DNA of 41,277 bases from an uncultured Porphyromonadaceae bacterium (GTDB lineage: Bacteria; Bacteroidota; Bacteroidia; Bacteroidales; Muribaculaceae): NCBI GenBank assembly GCA_902461565.1, contig CABPYL010000027.1:1-41277 (forward strand), given 5' to 3'. The translations under genes and the position numbers were made by a program. A model generated the notes under the pieces. The model was not told the DNA's origin. It made no database searches and was given only the letters and a program-made list of their open reading frames with translations. Shown piece by piece: positions 1 through 7,879 of the stretch (the stretch's first letter is position 1; each line of letters begins with the position of its first letter).

Positions 1-485
1 TCGGCGAGGCGCGCCCTGACGCCGGTATGGCCGGACTGGCCGCGGCTCGCGCCATTGGGCTGCTCACCTACCGTGGTCCGCGCGGCTACAACATAACGCA
101 GCAGGATTTACCCTGCGGCGACGCTGTGCCGGCAACACACCGCGCCTGCACCTACCAGCAGCATCAGGGCGACAAGCTGTGCCGCCGCTACAACGCATAT
201 TCATATGTCGCTATCCTCGATGCCTTCGACACCCATGACGTAGGCCGAGGCCGAGGCGGCACGAAGGCTGCCCTGGCGCGCATCACAGCCGATACCATTG
301 TTGTCGGTATCACCACCGACATAATCTTCACCGTGGAGGAAATGCGGCGTCTCGCCAAAGCAATACCAGGCGCAAAGTATGCCGAAATAGACTCGCAATT
401 CGGACACGACGGTTTCCTCGTAGAGGACCGCAGCCTCAATGAAATAATATATCCTTTCATCAACGACAAAAAAGAATCTCAATGA
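1..485 (+). CDS. metX: Homoserine O-acetyltransferase, C-terminal part (5' end outside window)
   Basis: This is the last 160 or so residues of an alpha/beta-hydrolase-fold acyltransferase that acetylates homoserine, the committing step of methionine synthesis by direct sulfhydrylation. The frame is open to the left edge, so the ATG at 27 is internal: it lies within the conserved GMAGLAAARAIGLLTYRG segment. The catalytic Asp fits ITTDIIF and the catalytic His fits FGHDGF near the C-terminus; the nucleophile Ser would be upstream of the window. Its stop overlaps the start of hom by 4 bp (ATGA), which implies translational coupling. The two genes together take aspartate semialdehyde to O-acetylhomoserine. 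A MetA-type succinyltransferase has a different fold, so MetX is the firm choice. Confidence 0.93.
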   Translation, partial: GEARPDAGMAGLAAARAIGLLTYRGPRGYNITQQDLPCGDAVPATHRACTYQQHQGDKLCRRYNAYSYVAILDAFDTHDVGRGRGGTKAALARITADTIVVGITTDIIFTVEEMRRLAKAIPGAKYAEIDSQFGHDGFLVEDRSLNEIIYPFINDKKESQ

Positions 486-1702
486 AACCATTGATAATAG
501 GCCTGTTCGGCCTCGGCACTGTCGGTTGCGGCATTGTGGAAGTGATTGCCAAAGCCCGCAACGCACACGCCGAAATCAGGCGTATATGCGTTCGCAACCT
601 CGCTAAGAAACGTACGGTAGAGGTAGACCCGGCCATACTGACCGACAAACCCGCCGACATCTTTGCGGACTCCGACATAAACCTGATAGTGGAAGTGGTA
701 GACAACGCGGAAGCATCGTTCCGCATCGTTTCCGAGGCCCTGAGCCGTGGAATAGCCGTAGTATCCGGCAACAAAGCCATGATTGCGCGGCATCTGCCCG
801 AACTTATAAAGCTTCAGCGCGGGCACGACACTGCCCTGCTCTACGACGCCTCGGCTTGCGGCTCCATCCCGGTTATACGTAACCTCGAGGAATACTACGA
901 CAACGACCTGCTGTTAGAAGTAAAGGGCATCCTCAACGGCTCGTCAAACTACATTCTGTCGCGCGTATTCGACCACAACGAGGACTATGCCGGCGCACTT
1001 GCAAAAGCCCAGGCTCTCGGCTTCGCCGAAAGCGATCCCACCTTCGATATCGAGGGCTACGATTCATTGTTCAAGCTCGTCATTATAACCGTTCATGCCC
1101 TTGGCGTTTATGTGGCGCCGGAAAAAATATTTACCTACGGCATATCCGCCATCCACGACGCCGATATCCGCTATGCCCGCGAGAAGGGCGTCAAGATAAA
1201 ATTAGTGGCGCAGGTGGTGAAGGTGTCGGAGGACCGCTTCACCATGTTCGTCATGCCCGAATTCGTCAGCCCGTCGCGCTACATCTACAGCGTAGACGAC
1301 GAATACAACGGCGTTGTGGTGCGCGGCGAGTGCTACGACCGGCAGTTCATGTTCGGTAAGGGCGCAGGCAGCCTGCCTACGGCATCATCGATTCTCAGCG
1401 ATGTAATGGCCCGTCTGCACGGATATCGCTACGAATACAAAAAGATGGGCTTCGCCGGGCGTCCTGAATTCACCGAGGACGTGCTGCTACGCGTGTACGT
1501 GCGCTACTCCGCCGCCACAGCAAAAGAAGTGCGCGCACTGCCCTGGCAGACGGTGCGCGAGGAATATTTCTCGGAAGAAAACGGCAACTACATCATCGGC
1601 GACATAAAACTGAGCGACCTGCATGCCGCAAGGCAGCTCTTCTCGTCGCCCGATATATTCCTGGCCGGCATACCTCTGTTCTTCGCCGACAGAGACGACT
1701 GA
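482..1702 (+). CDS. hom: Homoserine dehydrogenase
   Basis: The enzyme reduces aspartate 4-semialdehyde to homoserine with NAD(P)H in the cytoplasm. At 406 residues it is a stand-alone enzyme, not an aspartokinase fusion. The N-terminal Rossmann motif GLFGLGTVGCG starts around residue 8. VSGNKAMIA (about 95-103) is the end of the nucleotide domain. The catalytic-domain segment GILNGSSNYIL lies near 157-167, with FAESDPTFDIEGYDS following. The last 70 or so residues fall where many HSDs carry an ACT regulatory domain, but I cannot recognise a clear ACT pattern. Start chosen at the ATGA overlap with metX. Pairing with metX suggests that this copy serves methionine synthesis, while a bifunctional ThrA elsewhere may serve threonine; the second half of that is inference. 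Confidence 0.93.
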   Translation: MKPLIIGLFGLGTVGCGIVEVIAKARNAHAEIRRICVRNLAKKRTVEVDPAILTDKPADIFADSDINLIVEVVDNAEASFRIVSEALSRGIAVVSGNKAMIARHLPELIKLQRGHDTALLYDASACGSIPVIRNLEEYYDNDLLLEVKGILNGSSNYILSRVFDHNEDYAGALAKAQALGFAESDPTFDIEGYDSLFKLVIITVHALGVYVAPEKIFTYGISAIHDADIRYAREKGVKIKLVAQVVKVSEDRFTMFVMPEFVSPSRYIYSVDDEYNGVVVRGECYDRQFMFGKGAGSLPTASSILSDVMARLHGYRYEYKKMGFAGRPEFTEDVLLRVYVRYSAATAKEVRALPWQTVREEYFSEENGNYIIGDIKLSDLHAARQLFSSPDIFLAGIPLFFADRDD

Positions 1703-1706
1703 CGCC

Positions 1707-2876
1707 CTACGCGACGGCGCTTTTCTTGGCTTTGCCGATAAAACGGCGACTGAGGAAACGCCGCACGGGCTCGTCGTAGAACTTGAGGCATACCCATGCC
1801 ACGGCCACGTTGAGGACACATACACCCAGAGCCACGGGCCATGTGTCGGCAAACGTCCAGCGTTCCGCCTTCATCATCCAGGCATAGAACAGATACATGA
1901 CAGGGTAGTGGGTCATGTACAGCGGAAACGATATATCGCCGAGGAACCTGCATACTGCCGACGAGAATCGGTCGGTTGTCTTGCCGGAGGCACCGAGCCA
2001 TACCAGCAGTGGAAACACGCAGATGATACAGAACGATTCGAACACACCGTTGAGGCACAGCGCTCCGTTGCTTTCGATATAAGGCACAAGGAAAAGCGCC
2101 AGCAGCACAACAGCGCATATCCAGAAAGCGCCGCGTACATTGCCCGGACGGCATACGCGCGACAGCAGTATACCGATAGTGAACGGACACATCATGCGCA
2201 GCAGGCCGCCGAAAAAGCCGTAGTCGCCCATCGACCAGCCCACACCAAGCGAGCCGTATCCCGAGAAATCGCCGCAGGTAAACACAATCAGTGCCACCGC
2301 AAGCAATCCGGCCAACACTGCCACAACCCTTGTGGAGCAGCGGCGTATAAGAACGGCATACACAATATTGCCGATATACTCGAAAAACAACGACCATGCC
2401 GGACCGTTGAGCGGGAAAGCCTCGCCGTTACCGCGCACCTCGTATACGCCGCCGGGCATCGCCGGAATGAAAAGCATTGCGCACAGCAGCGCCGCCATTG
2501 CCTGTGGTACCGATATCTTTGTGCCGTCCCATTGTACGCCGCCTTGCAGCAGGAAGCATATCAGACCTATCACGGCACCCATCACTACCATCGGATGCAG
2601 GCGTATCAGTCGCCTCAGAGTGAAACTGCCCATTGTAAGGTTCTTACCCCAGCGGTCGTCGTAGGCATAGCCGATAACAAAGCCCGACAGGATGAAAAAG
2701 AAATCCACAGCGAGGTAGCCGTGGTTCATAAACGAGATTACCGGAGCACCGGAAGCGAAAGCGAAGCCTTCGTTGACGTGGTACCATATAACAAGCAGGG
2801 CGGCCACGCCACGGAGGCCGTCAAGCAAAGCATAATGCGGTTTGGTGTCGGCATAAGCCGAAGATGACAATGACAT
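1707..2876 (-). CDS. Acyltransferase 3 family membrane protein
   Basis: This is an integral membrane O-acyltransferase of the OafA/YrhL type, which moves acetyl or other acyl groups onto extracytoplasmic sugars of surface polysaccharides. The family hallmark LLDGLRGVAALLVIWYH sits at residues 18-34, including the Arg and His expected for catalysis, followed by AVDFFFILSGFVIGYAY (about 56-72). About ten hydrophobic helices span the 389 residues, the usual length, and there is no C-terminal SGNH domain. The tail is basic (SRRFIGKAKKS). It converges on hom with a 4-bp gap, so the two genes probably share no promoter. The substrate cannot be read from the sequence. Confidence 0.9.
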   Translation of the reverse strand: MSLSSSAYADTKPHYALLDGLRGVAALLVIWYHVNEGFAFASGAPVISFMNHGYLAVDFFFILSGFVIGYAYDDRWGKNLTMGSFTLRRLIRLHPMVVMGAVIGLICFLLQGGVQWDGTKISVPQAMAALLCAMLFIPAMPGGVYEVRGNGEAFPLNGPAWSLFFEYIGNIVYAVLIRRCSTRVVAVLAGLLAVALIVFTCGDFSGYGSLGVGWSMGDYGFFGGLLRMMCPFTIGILLSRVCRPGNVRGAFWICAVVLLALFLVPYIESNGALCLNGVFESFCIICVFPLLVWLGASGKTTDRFSSAVCRFLGDISFPLYMTHYPVMYLFYAWMMKAERWTFADTWPVALGVCVLNVAVAWVCLKFYDEPVRRFLSRRFIGKAKKSAVA

Positions 2877-2900
2877 TGATCTATAAATTCAGTGATTAAA

Positions 2901-2966
2901 GCCCGATCGTACAATCTGAGGCATCGGGCACTCCACAAAGTTAGCTTATTTTCCGCATACGGGCAA
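2901..2966 (-). promoter_or_regulatory. Promoter and 5' leader hairpin of the acyltransferase gene
   Basis: On the minus strand TTG (2966-2964) and TAACTTTG (2943-2936) are separated by 20 bp, matching the Bacteroidetes -33/-7 form. Transcription should begin near 2929. The expected 5' end coincides with an inverted repeat: ATCGGGC at 2923-2929 and GCCCGAT at 2901-2907 are perfect complements with a 15-nt loop. The mRNA would therefore carry a hairpin at its very 5' end, about 50 nt before the ATG. Confidence 0.6.
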
Positions 2967-2993
2967 GCATTAGAATAAAACCCCCGTTGATTG

Positions 2994-3024
2994 TTGTTTA
3001 TTCGGGTAATTGTCAGTAATTTTG
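2994..3024 (+). promoter_or_regulatory. Promoter of the secreted lamin-tail protein gene
   Basis: TTG at 2994-2996 and TAATTTTG at 3017-3024 are 20 bp apart, a good Bacteroidetes -33/-7 pair, and the ATG follows about 22 bp downstream. It is divergent from the acyltransferase promoter, so about 110 bp serves both directions. Confidence 0.65.
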
Positions 3025-3046
3025 CAGACAGAATAATCCTGTTTTT

Positions 3047-4903
3047 ATGAAAAAATTTCTTACTCTTTTCCTGCTCGTCGCTCTTGCATGTGGCGTGGCA
3101 TCGGCTACTCAATATGTTCCTGTATTCCAGGAAACATTCGCAGGCTGCAAAAGCACCATTATCCAGGGCGGCTATTTCTCTGAATCGCTGTATTTCGAAC
3201 CTGCCGAACAAGGCGACAACGCCGGCTGGACAATCGCCAACGCCTACACCAGCGAGCGCGCCATAAAATTCAGCGCCAAAACCAAGACTGGAACAGCAAC
3301 CACACCCGCCATACCCTTCGCGGCCGAAATGGCTCACAATGTAAAAGTTACTTTCCGCGCCCAGACATGGAAAGGCGACAATGTGGATGTGCACGTGCAG
3401 TTCGTCGGCGTAGACGGCACGGAACAGATTATCGATACCGACGCCTCCACCAATATCTCCAACCGGAGCGAGGCACCTTTCGAACTTTTCTTCAGTGATA
3501 TCCCGAGCGGGAGCAAAATCAAGTTCTCGGCCACGGCAAAAGAAGGGGGCAACAATGTTACCCGGTTCTTCCTCTCCGACCTTGTGGTATACGAGGAAGT
3601 GGAGGGCACAACACCCGTGCTCCAGCCGTCCACTTTCTATCATCACTTCGACAATCTGATGATAGGGCACGAAAGCGAGACTCGTACAATCGACGTGAAC
3701 GCCGAAAACCTTGCATCCGACATTGAACTCACCCTGCCCGAACCAAGCAATTTCGCATTCGAAAAAGATGCAGCGTGGGATGCCCGCAAAGGCGGTCGCC
3801 TCAACGTAAGATTCACCGGGCTCAATGCGGGCTCCAAAGATGAAACACTCATCGTAAAAAGCGGCGATATGGAACAGAAGGTTATCCTTACCGGAAACGC
3901 GAAAGTCTACGCTCCCGTTGTTGCGGCAGCAACGAATGTCGGTACCGACTCCTTCACGGCAACATGGGAACCCACGGCAGGCTACGACAAAACCTACCTC
4001 ACTGTCTACACCAAAGAAAACAGCACCCTCAAGGCAACAGAACTGATGTTCTCCAAATACATTGAGGGCAAGAGCAACAATCGCGCTCTTGAAATCTTCA
4101 ACGGCACAGACGATGACATCTCGTTACTCGGCTATGTTCTGCGCATGGAATCCAACGGTGCCGGAGGCCTCACAGCCTGCGAATTCAAATTCCCGGACGC
4201 GGTTATCGATGCCGGAGGCACATACACCATCTGTAACGCTCAGTTTAATGCCGTACGCGACATCGCCGACAAGACAATAGGCTACCAAGACGGTGGTTAT
4301 GCAAACATCACAACCTTCACTGGCGACGATGCCATAGGCCTATTCAATCCCGAAGGCAAACTTGTAGACCTCCTGGGATACGAGAGCTACGACACCAACG
4401 ACCGCGTGAGCGGCGAATGGGGCACAGACGTCAGCTACTACCGCAACGCCGACTGCTACGAGCCTCACGAAAAATTCTACGTTGAGGAATGGACCGCCTA
4501 CGAACGCGACTACTGCACCGACTTCGGCAAGCATACCATGAACGCCGAAGGCCCCGTGCGCAAGATTGTGGACACAATTGAAATCGAGGGCAACACGAAC
4601 AGCTATACCGTTGGCGGCCTCACCCCCGGACAGACATATTACTACGCCGTACAGGGTCTATCCAACGGACTAAAGACCCACTATTCCAAAGAAGCATCCG
4701 TTGTATTGAACACATCCGGTATCGACGCTATAGACGCAGCCCCCGCATACAGCCTCAGCGGCAACATTCTCACCACAAGCGAGGGTACCGAGGTTTACGA
4801 CACAATGGGACGTCCAGTTCCAGGCAACGGTACCTACAGCCTTGCTGCGGGCATCTACATCCTGCGCAACGCCACCCGCGCCGCCAAACTCATCGTCCGC
4901 TGA
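3047..4903 (+). CDS. Secreted protein with lamin-tail domain, split FN3 and T9SS-type tail
   Basis: The 618-residue protein is exported: residues 1-20 are a clear Sec signal peptide ending in VASA. Residues 25-183 look like a beta-sandwich carbohydrate- or cell-surface-binding module (no family claimed), and 195-285 like an Ig-like module. At 288-322 the strands of a fibronectin type III domain begin (DSFTATWEP), but a lamin-tail domain (about 333-495, with KYIEGKSNNRALEIFNGT and DDAIGLFNPEG) interrupts them. The FN3 then resumes at 508-555 (YTVGGLTPGQTYYYAVQ). Residues 558-618 resemble a Por-type sorting tail (EVYDTMGRPV ... LAAGIYILR). Lamin-tail domains in bacteria often accompany secreted nucleases or hydrolases, but no catalytic motif is visible here, so a structural or adhesive role is more likely. 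The next gene starts 1 nt after its stop. Confidence 0.75.
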   Translation: MKKFLTLFLLVALACGVASATQYVPVFQETFAGCKSTIIQGGYFSESLYFEPAEQGDNAGWTIANAYTSERAIKFSAKTKTGTATTPAIPFAAEMAHNVKVTFRAQTWKGDNVDVHVQFVGVDGTEQIIDTDASTNISNRSEAPFELFFSDIPSGSKIKFSATAKEGGNNVTRFFLSDLVVYEEVEGTTPVLQPSTFYHHFDNLMIGHESETRTIDVNAENLASDIELTLPEPSNFAFEKDAAWDARKGGRLNVRFTGLNAGSKDETLIVKSGDMEQKVILTGNAKVYAPVVAAATNVGTDSFTATWEPTAGYDKTYLTVYTKENSTLKATELMFSKYIEGKSNNRALEIFNGTDDDISLLGYVLRMESNGAGGLTACEFKFPDAVIDAGGTYTICNAQFNAVRDIADKTIGYQDGGYANITTFTGDDAIGLFNPEGKLVDLLGYESYDTNDRVSGEWGTDVSYYRNADCYEPHEKFYVEEWTAYERDYCTDFGKHTMNAEGPVRKIVDTIEIEGNTNSYTVGGLTPGQTYYYAVQGLSNGLKTHYSKEASVVLNTSGIDAIDAAPAYSLSGNILTTSEGTEVYDTMGRPVPGNGTYSLAAGIYILRNATRAAKLIVR

Positions 4904-4904
4904 C

Positions 4905-6239
4905 ATGAAACGTTTCATATCGGTTGTTTTGCTGGTCTGCGCGGCCTTAGGCGGCATGGCGCAAGGCTTTGTAGACGGCTCCTGGGAGGGTCTGCTGACC
5001 GTAGGCAAGAACTCAACCTTACGTATTGTTTTCAACTTCAAGGACGACGGCAAAACGGTTACTCTTGATTCTCCCGACCAGGGCGCCTATGATATAGCGG
5101 GCAAAGTAAAGTATAATTCAGGCGATTCGGTAAACATCACTGTGGCCCGACTGGCAGTCAGATTTGCTGGCAGTGTGAAAAACGGCGAACTGAGTGGTAT
5201 TTTCCGTCAGGGCATTGCCAAAATTCCGTTGCAGCTGAGCCGGAAGGAATCGGTTCGGCGCCGTCCTCAGACACCCCAGCCACCGTTCCCCTACTCAACC
5301 GAGGACGTTTCCTTTACGAGTGCGGGAGCCGGTGCCGGAAACGCAACACTGGCAGGCACACTCACTTTGCCGGAAAAGCCGTTGGAATCGCACCCCGTGG
5401 TGCTGATGGTAACAGGCAGCGGCTTGCAAAACCGCGACGAGGAGGTTTTCGGCCACAAGCCTTTTGCCGTGATTGCCGACTACCTCGCACGCAACGGCAT
5501 TGCATCGCTGCGCTACGATGACCGCGGCACGGCCGCCTCTACAGGCGACGTCGCCAAGGCCACCACTCACGATTTCGCCGCCGATGCCGCCGCAGGTGTC
5601 GAATTCCTGCGCCAAGACAGTCGTTTCGGCAAGGTGGGTGTTCTGGGCCACAGCGAGGGGGCGACGATATCTTTTATGATACCTTCCGATTTCATTGTCG
5701 CCATAGGAGCCCCGGCTTTGCGTGGCGACTCTATATTGCGGTATCAGAGCGCTCAGGCAATGGCAGCACAGGGACTGGACAAGTCGACAATTGACGAATA
5801 CGGCGAAGCGCTTACCCGTTTCTATCAGTCAATAGCCGAGAAGGGCGCGGGATACACCGCCGAGCACCTCGATGAAATCTGCGGCTGGCCCGACGACCCT
5901 GTCCACAATTCCCTTAAAGCCAACCTAAAACAAATAGCGGCATCGAATAACGCATGGATATTCACCTTTGCTTCGATGTCGCCCGCGAAATACATCACGG
6001 CGCTCGGCGACAAGCCCGCACTTGTGCTTTACGGCGAAAAAGATGTACAGGTACCACCGGCCCTCAACGAGGCTCCCATGCGTGCAATGGCCCCAAAAGC
6101 CGACGTACGCGTGTACCCCGGACTAAATCACATTATGCAGCATGCGGTTACTGGTGCCGTTACGGAATACGGTGATATAGAGGAAACTATTTCGCCAGAA
6201 GTATTGGAGGCTATTGTTTCTTTTATATCAAAGCAATAA
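4905..6239 (+). CDS. Secreted alpha/beta hydrolase (dienelactone hydrolase-like / acyl esterase)
   Basis: A 444-residue exported serine hydrolase. The ATG at 4905 is chosen because it opens a signal peptide (MKRFISVVLLVCAALGG, cleavage near MAQG); the frame is open further upstream but overlaps the preceding gene. Residues 22-115 form a small beta-rich N-terminal domain, then the hydrolase core begins with LPEKPLESHPVVLMVTGSG. The nucleophile elbow is GHSEG (Ser about 250), the acid probably lies in LYGEKDVQVP and the base in PGLNHIMQH. Bacteroidetes have many such proteins beside surface proteins; substrate unknown (ester of sugar or peptide). The 1-nt spacing to the lamin-tail gene indicates co-translation. 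Confidence 0.85.
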   Translation: MKRFISVVLLVCAALGGMAQGFVDGSWEGLLTVGKNSTLRIVFNFKDDGKTVTLDSPDQGAYDIAGKVKYNSGDSVNITVARLAVRFAGSVKNGELSGIFRQGIAKIPLQLSRKESVRRRPQTPQPPFPYSTEDVSFTSAGAGAGNATLAGTLTLPEKPLESHPVVLMVTGSGLQNRDEEVFGHKPFAVIADYLARNGIASLRYDDRGTAASTGDVAKATTHDFAADAAAGVEFLRQDSRFGKVGVLGHSEGATISFMIPSDFIVAIGAPALRGDSILRYQSAQAMAAQGLDKSTIDEYGEALTRFYQSIAEKGAGYTAEHLDEICGWPDDPVHNSLKANLKQIAASNNAWIFTFASMSPAKYITALGDKPALVLYGEKDVQVPPALNEAPMRAMAPKADVRVYPGLNHIMQHAVTGAVTEYGDIEETISPEVLEAIVSFISKQ

Positions 6240-6241
6240 GC

Positions 6242-7270
6242 TTACGAAATCTTATAGTTCAGCTTTTTGGTGCGGTTGCGGCGGCGCGAACGCGGGTTGA
6301 ATGCGTGCGCCAGAAGGCGGCGGACTGTATGATTGCGTCTATGGTAGGCGGCAAATGATTCTTTTTCGGGATCAAAATCTGGCTTGTAACACCCGTCCGG
6401 ACTAACATAGCAATAGGTTAAGTCTTCTACTTCGGCCGATATTGCATCCTGGATATCGTCTACAGCGTCGAGCTGCTGCAGCGTAGGAGCAATCACCGTG
6501 ATTCCGCGGCGCCGGCATTCGGCAACGACGGCCCCGATGGTATCGGCATATTTTTCTTTCAGCGGGGCAAGATCGAAGTCGTTCCATGCCGATTCGCCTA
6601 TTTTCTGCACGGGACGCAGCTGAACGGTATCAGGTCCGGCTCCAGGCTCCCAGATGTCCCAGAAACGCGTGTCGGCGAGGTCGTCTACGTTCATGCTGTT
6701 CACCGTGAAATTTACGCGCAGCGAGAACTCTGGATGACGTTTTTTAACTTGTGCTATCCTGCCGGCGAGCGCGCGGAAGTTGTCCCACCGTGCACCGCCC
6801 ATCAGATATTCGTATGTCTCTTTCTTTGTACCGTGAAGCGACAGAATTAGCTCACCGAGGCCGTCCTGTACGAGCGTTTCAAGGTCGATGCGGTCGCCCG
6901 CAAGAAGCTGCCCATTGGTAACGAGCGAAATGTTCGGCACTCCGTAGCGTCTGGCGCCGCGCACAATGCGCGGCAGCATCGGCGACAGTGTAGGCTCGGC
7001 GCCACAGCCTATCTGCAGTTTCAGCGCCGTCGGATACAGCGCTTTCTCTATCTGCGACAGCCGTTGTTCGGAAAGGACACCTCGCATGGCGGCACGGCGT
7101 TCCGGATCGCTGAAATAGCACATGCGACAACGCAGGTTGCAGGCCAGCACGGGGTCAAGGAATATACCCGTCATACGTCGGCGCAGCCTCAGCATCGCTG
7201 CCAGGGCCATGAGTTTCATCGGTCCGGGCACCTTTCCGGCAAAGAATCGCAATGCTTTGTAAACGTTCAT
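6242..7270 (-). CDS. Radical SAM protein
   Basis: The 342-residue protein carries the radical SAM cluster motif CNLRCRMC (Cys44, Cys48, Cys51), followed by an acidic GCGAEPTLSP and LVTNGQLL pattern of the TIM-barrel fold. The C-terminal third has only two close cysteines (TYCYVSPDGC), fewer than a full SPASM domain. The extreme C-terminus is very basic (RSRRRNRTKK). The start overlaps the stop of rfbC by 4 bp (ATGA), so it is translated from the same message. Neighbourhood with rfbC suggests envelope sugar or glycan chemistry, but the reaction cannot be inferred. Confidence 0.82.
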   Translation of the reverse strand: MNVYKALRFFAGKVPGPMKLMALAAMLRLRRRMTGIFLDPVLACNLRCRMCYFSDPERRAAMRGVLSEQRLSQIEKALYPTALKLQIGCGAEPTLSPMLPRIVRGARRYGVPNISLVTNGQLLAGDRIDLETLVQDGLGELILSLHGTKKETYEYLMGGARWDNFRALAGRIAQVKKRHPEFSLRVNFTVNSMNVDDLADTRFWDIWEPGAGPDTVQLRPVQKIGESAWNDFDLAPLKEKYADTIGAVVAECRRRGITVIAPTLQQLDAVDDIQDAISAEVEDLTYCYVSPDGCYKPDFDPEKESFAAYHRRNHTVRRLLAHAFNPRSRRRNRTKKLNYKIS

Positions 7271-7818
7271 TTTTCGATATCGAGTTCGGCCAGCGACAGG
7301 CCCTTCATATCCTTGGGCGACAGAATCATCTTGTCAGACTTTACGGGCCACTTCACGGCCACAGCGGGATCATCGAAACGCAGTGTGCGTTCGGCAGCAG
7401 GACAGTAGTAGTTGTCTACCTTGTACAGGAAACGTGCGCGCGGGCTAAGTACGGCAAAACCGTGGGCAAACCCCCGGGGAATATATAACTCCCTACCGTT
7501 TTCGTGCGAAAGTTCCACGGCTATATATTTGCCGAAAGTGGACGAACCCGGGCGAAGGTCCACAGCTACATCAACTATCGTACCGGCCGCCACGCGCACC
7601 AGCTTTGCCTGCGCAGCGTCTCCGGCCTGGAAATGAAGACCGCGCACAACGCCTAAGCACGATTCTGACTCGTTTTCCTGCACAAAATCCGGTTCTATGC
7701 CCGTAGCCGCACGGAATTCGTCGCTGCGGAAAGTCTCGCAGAAATAACCGCGGCTGTCGGCGTGCCTCACAGGCTCGATAAGCCACACGCCCTCAATTTC
7801 AGTAGGTGTGAATTTCAT
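7267..7818 (-). CDS. rfbC: dTDP-4-dehydrorhamnose 3,5-epimerase
   Basis: The cupin-fold enzyme epimerises dTDP-4-keto-6-deoxyglucose at C3 and C5 on the way to dTDP-L-rhamnose, a precursor of surface polysaccharide. At 183 residues it has normal length. Family signatures are DSRGYFCETF (residues 21-30), VQENESES, VVRGLHFQ with the catalytic His, and YIPRGFAHGFAVLS. No rfbA, rfbB or rfbD lies in the window, so the rest of the pathway must be elsewhere. Transcription probably starts at the TAACTTTG just upstream. Confidence 0.93.
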   Translation of the reverse strand: MKFTPTEIEGVWLIEPVRHADSRGYFCETFRSDEFRAATGIEPDFVQENESESCLGVVRGLHFQAGDAAQAKLVRVAAGTIVDVAVDLRPGSSTFGKYIAVELSHENGRELYIPRGFAHGFAVLSPRARFLYKVDNYYCPAAERTLRFDDPAVAVKWPVKSDKMILSPKDMKGLSLAELDIEK

Positions 7819-7825
7819 ACTGCTG

Positions 7826-7833
7826 CAAAGTTA
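7826..7833 (-). promoter_or_regulatory. Putative -7 element of rfbC
   Basis: TAACTTTG on the minus strand lies 8 bp before the rfbC ATG. A -33 TTTG exists at 7857-7860 but with a long 23-bp spacer, so the match is imperfect. Its use would give an almost leaderless rfbC mRNA. Confidence 0.4.
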
Positions 7834-7879
7834 CGCAAAAATCGCGGTTCCTACGCCAAAAATGCTGTTGAAGTATGTC

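Noticed and set aside
1623..2867. 414-codon open frame on the plus strand opposite the acyltransferase gene
   Set aside because: Its translation is His/Gln/Arg-rich without helices or motifs; it mirrors codon bias of the real membrane protein on the other strand.
2738..3670. 310-codon minus-strand frame across the promoters and the start of the lamin-tail gene
   Set aside because: It runs through two good promoters and a signal-peptide gene and shows no recognisable domain.
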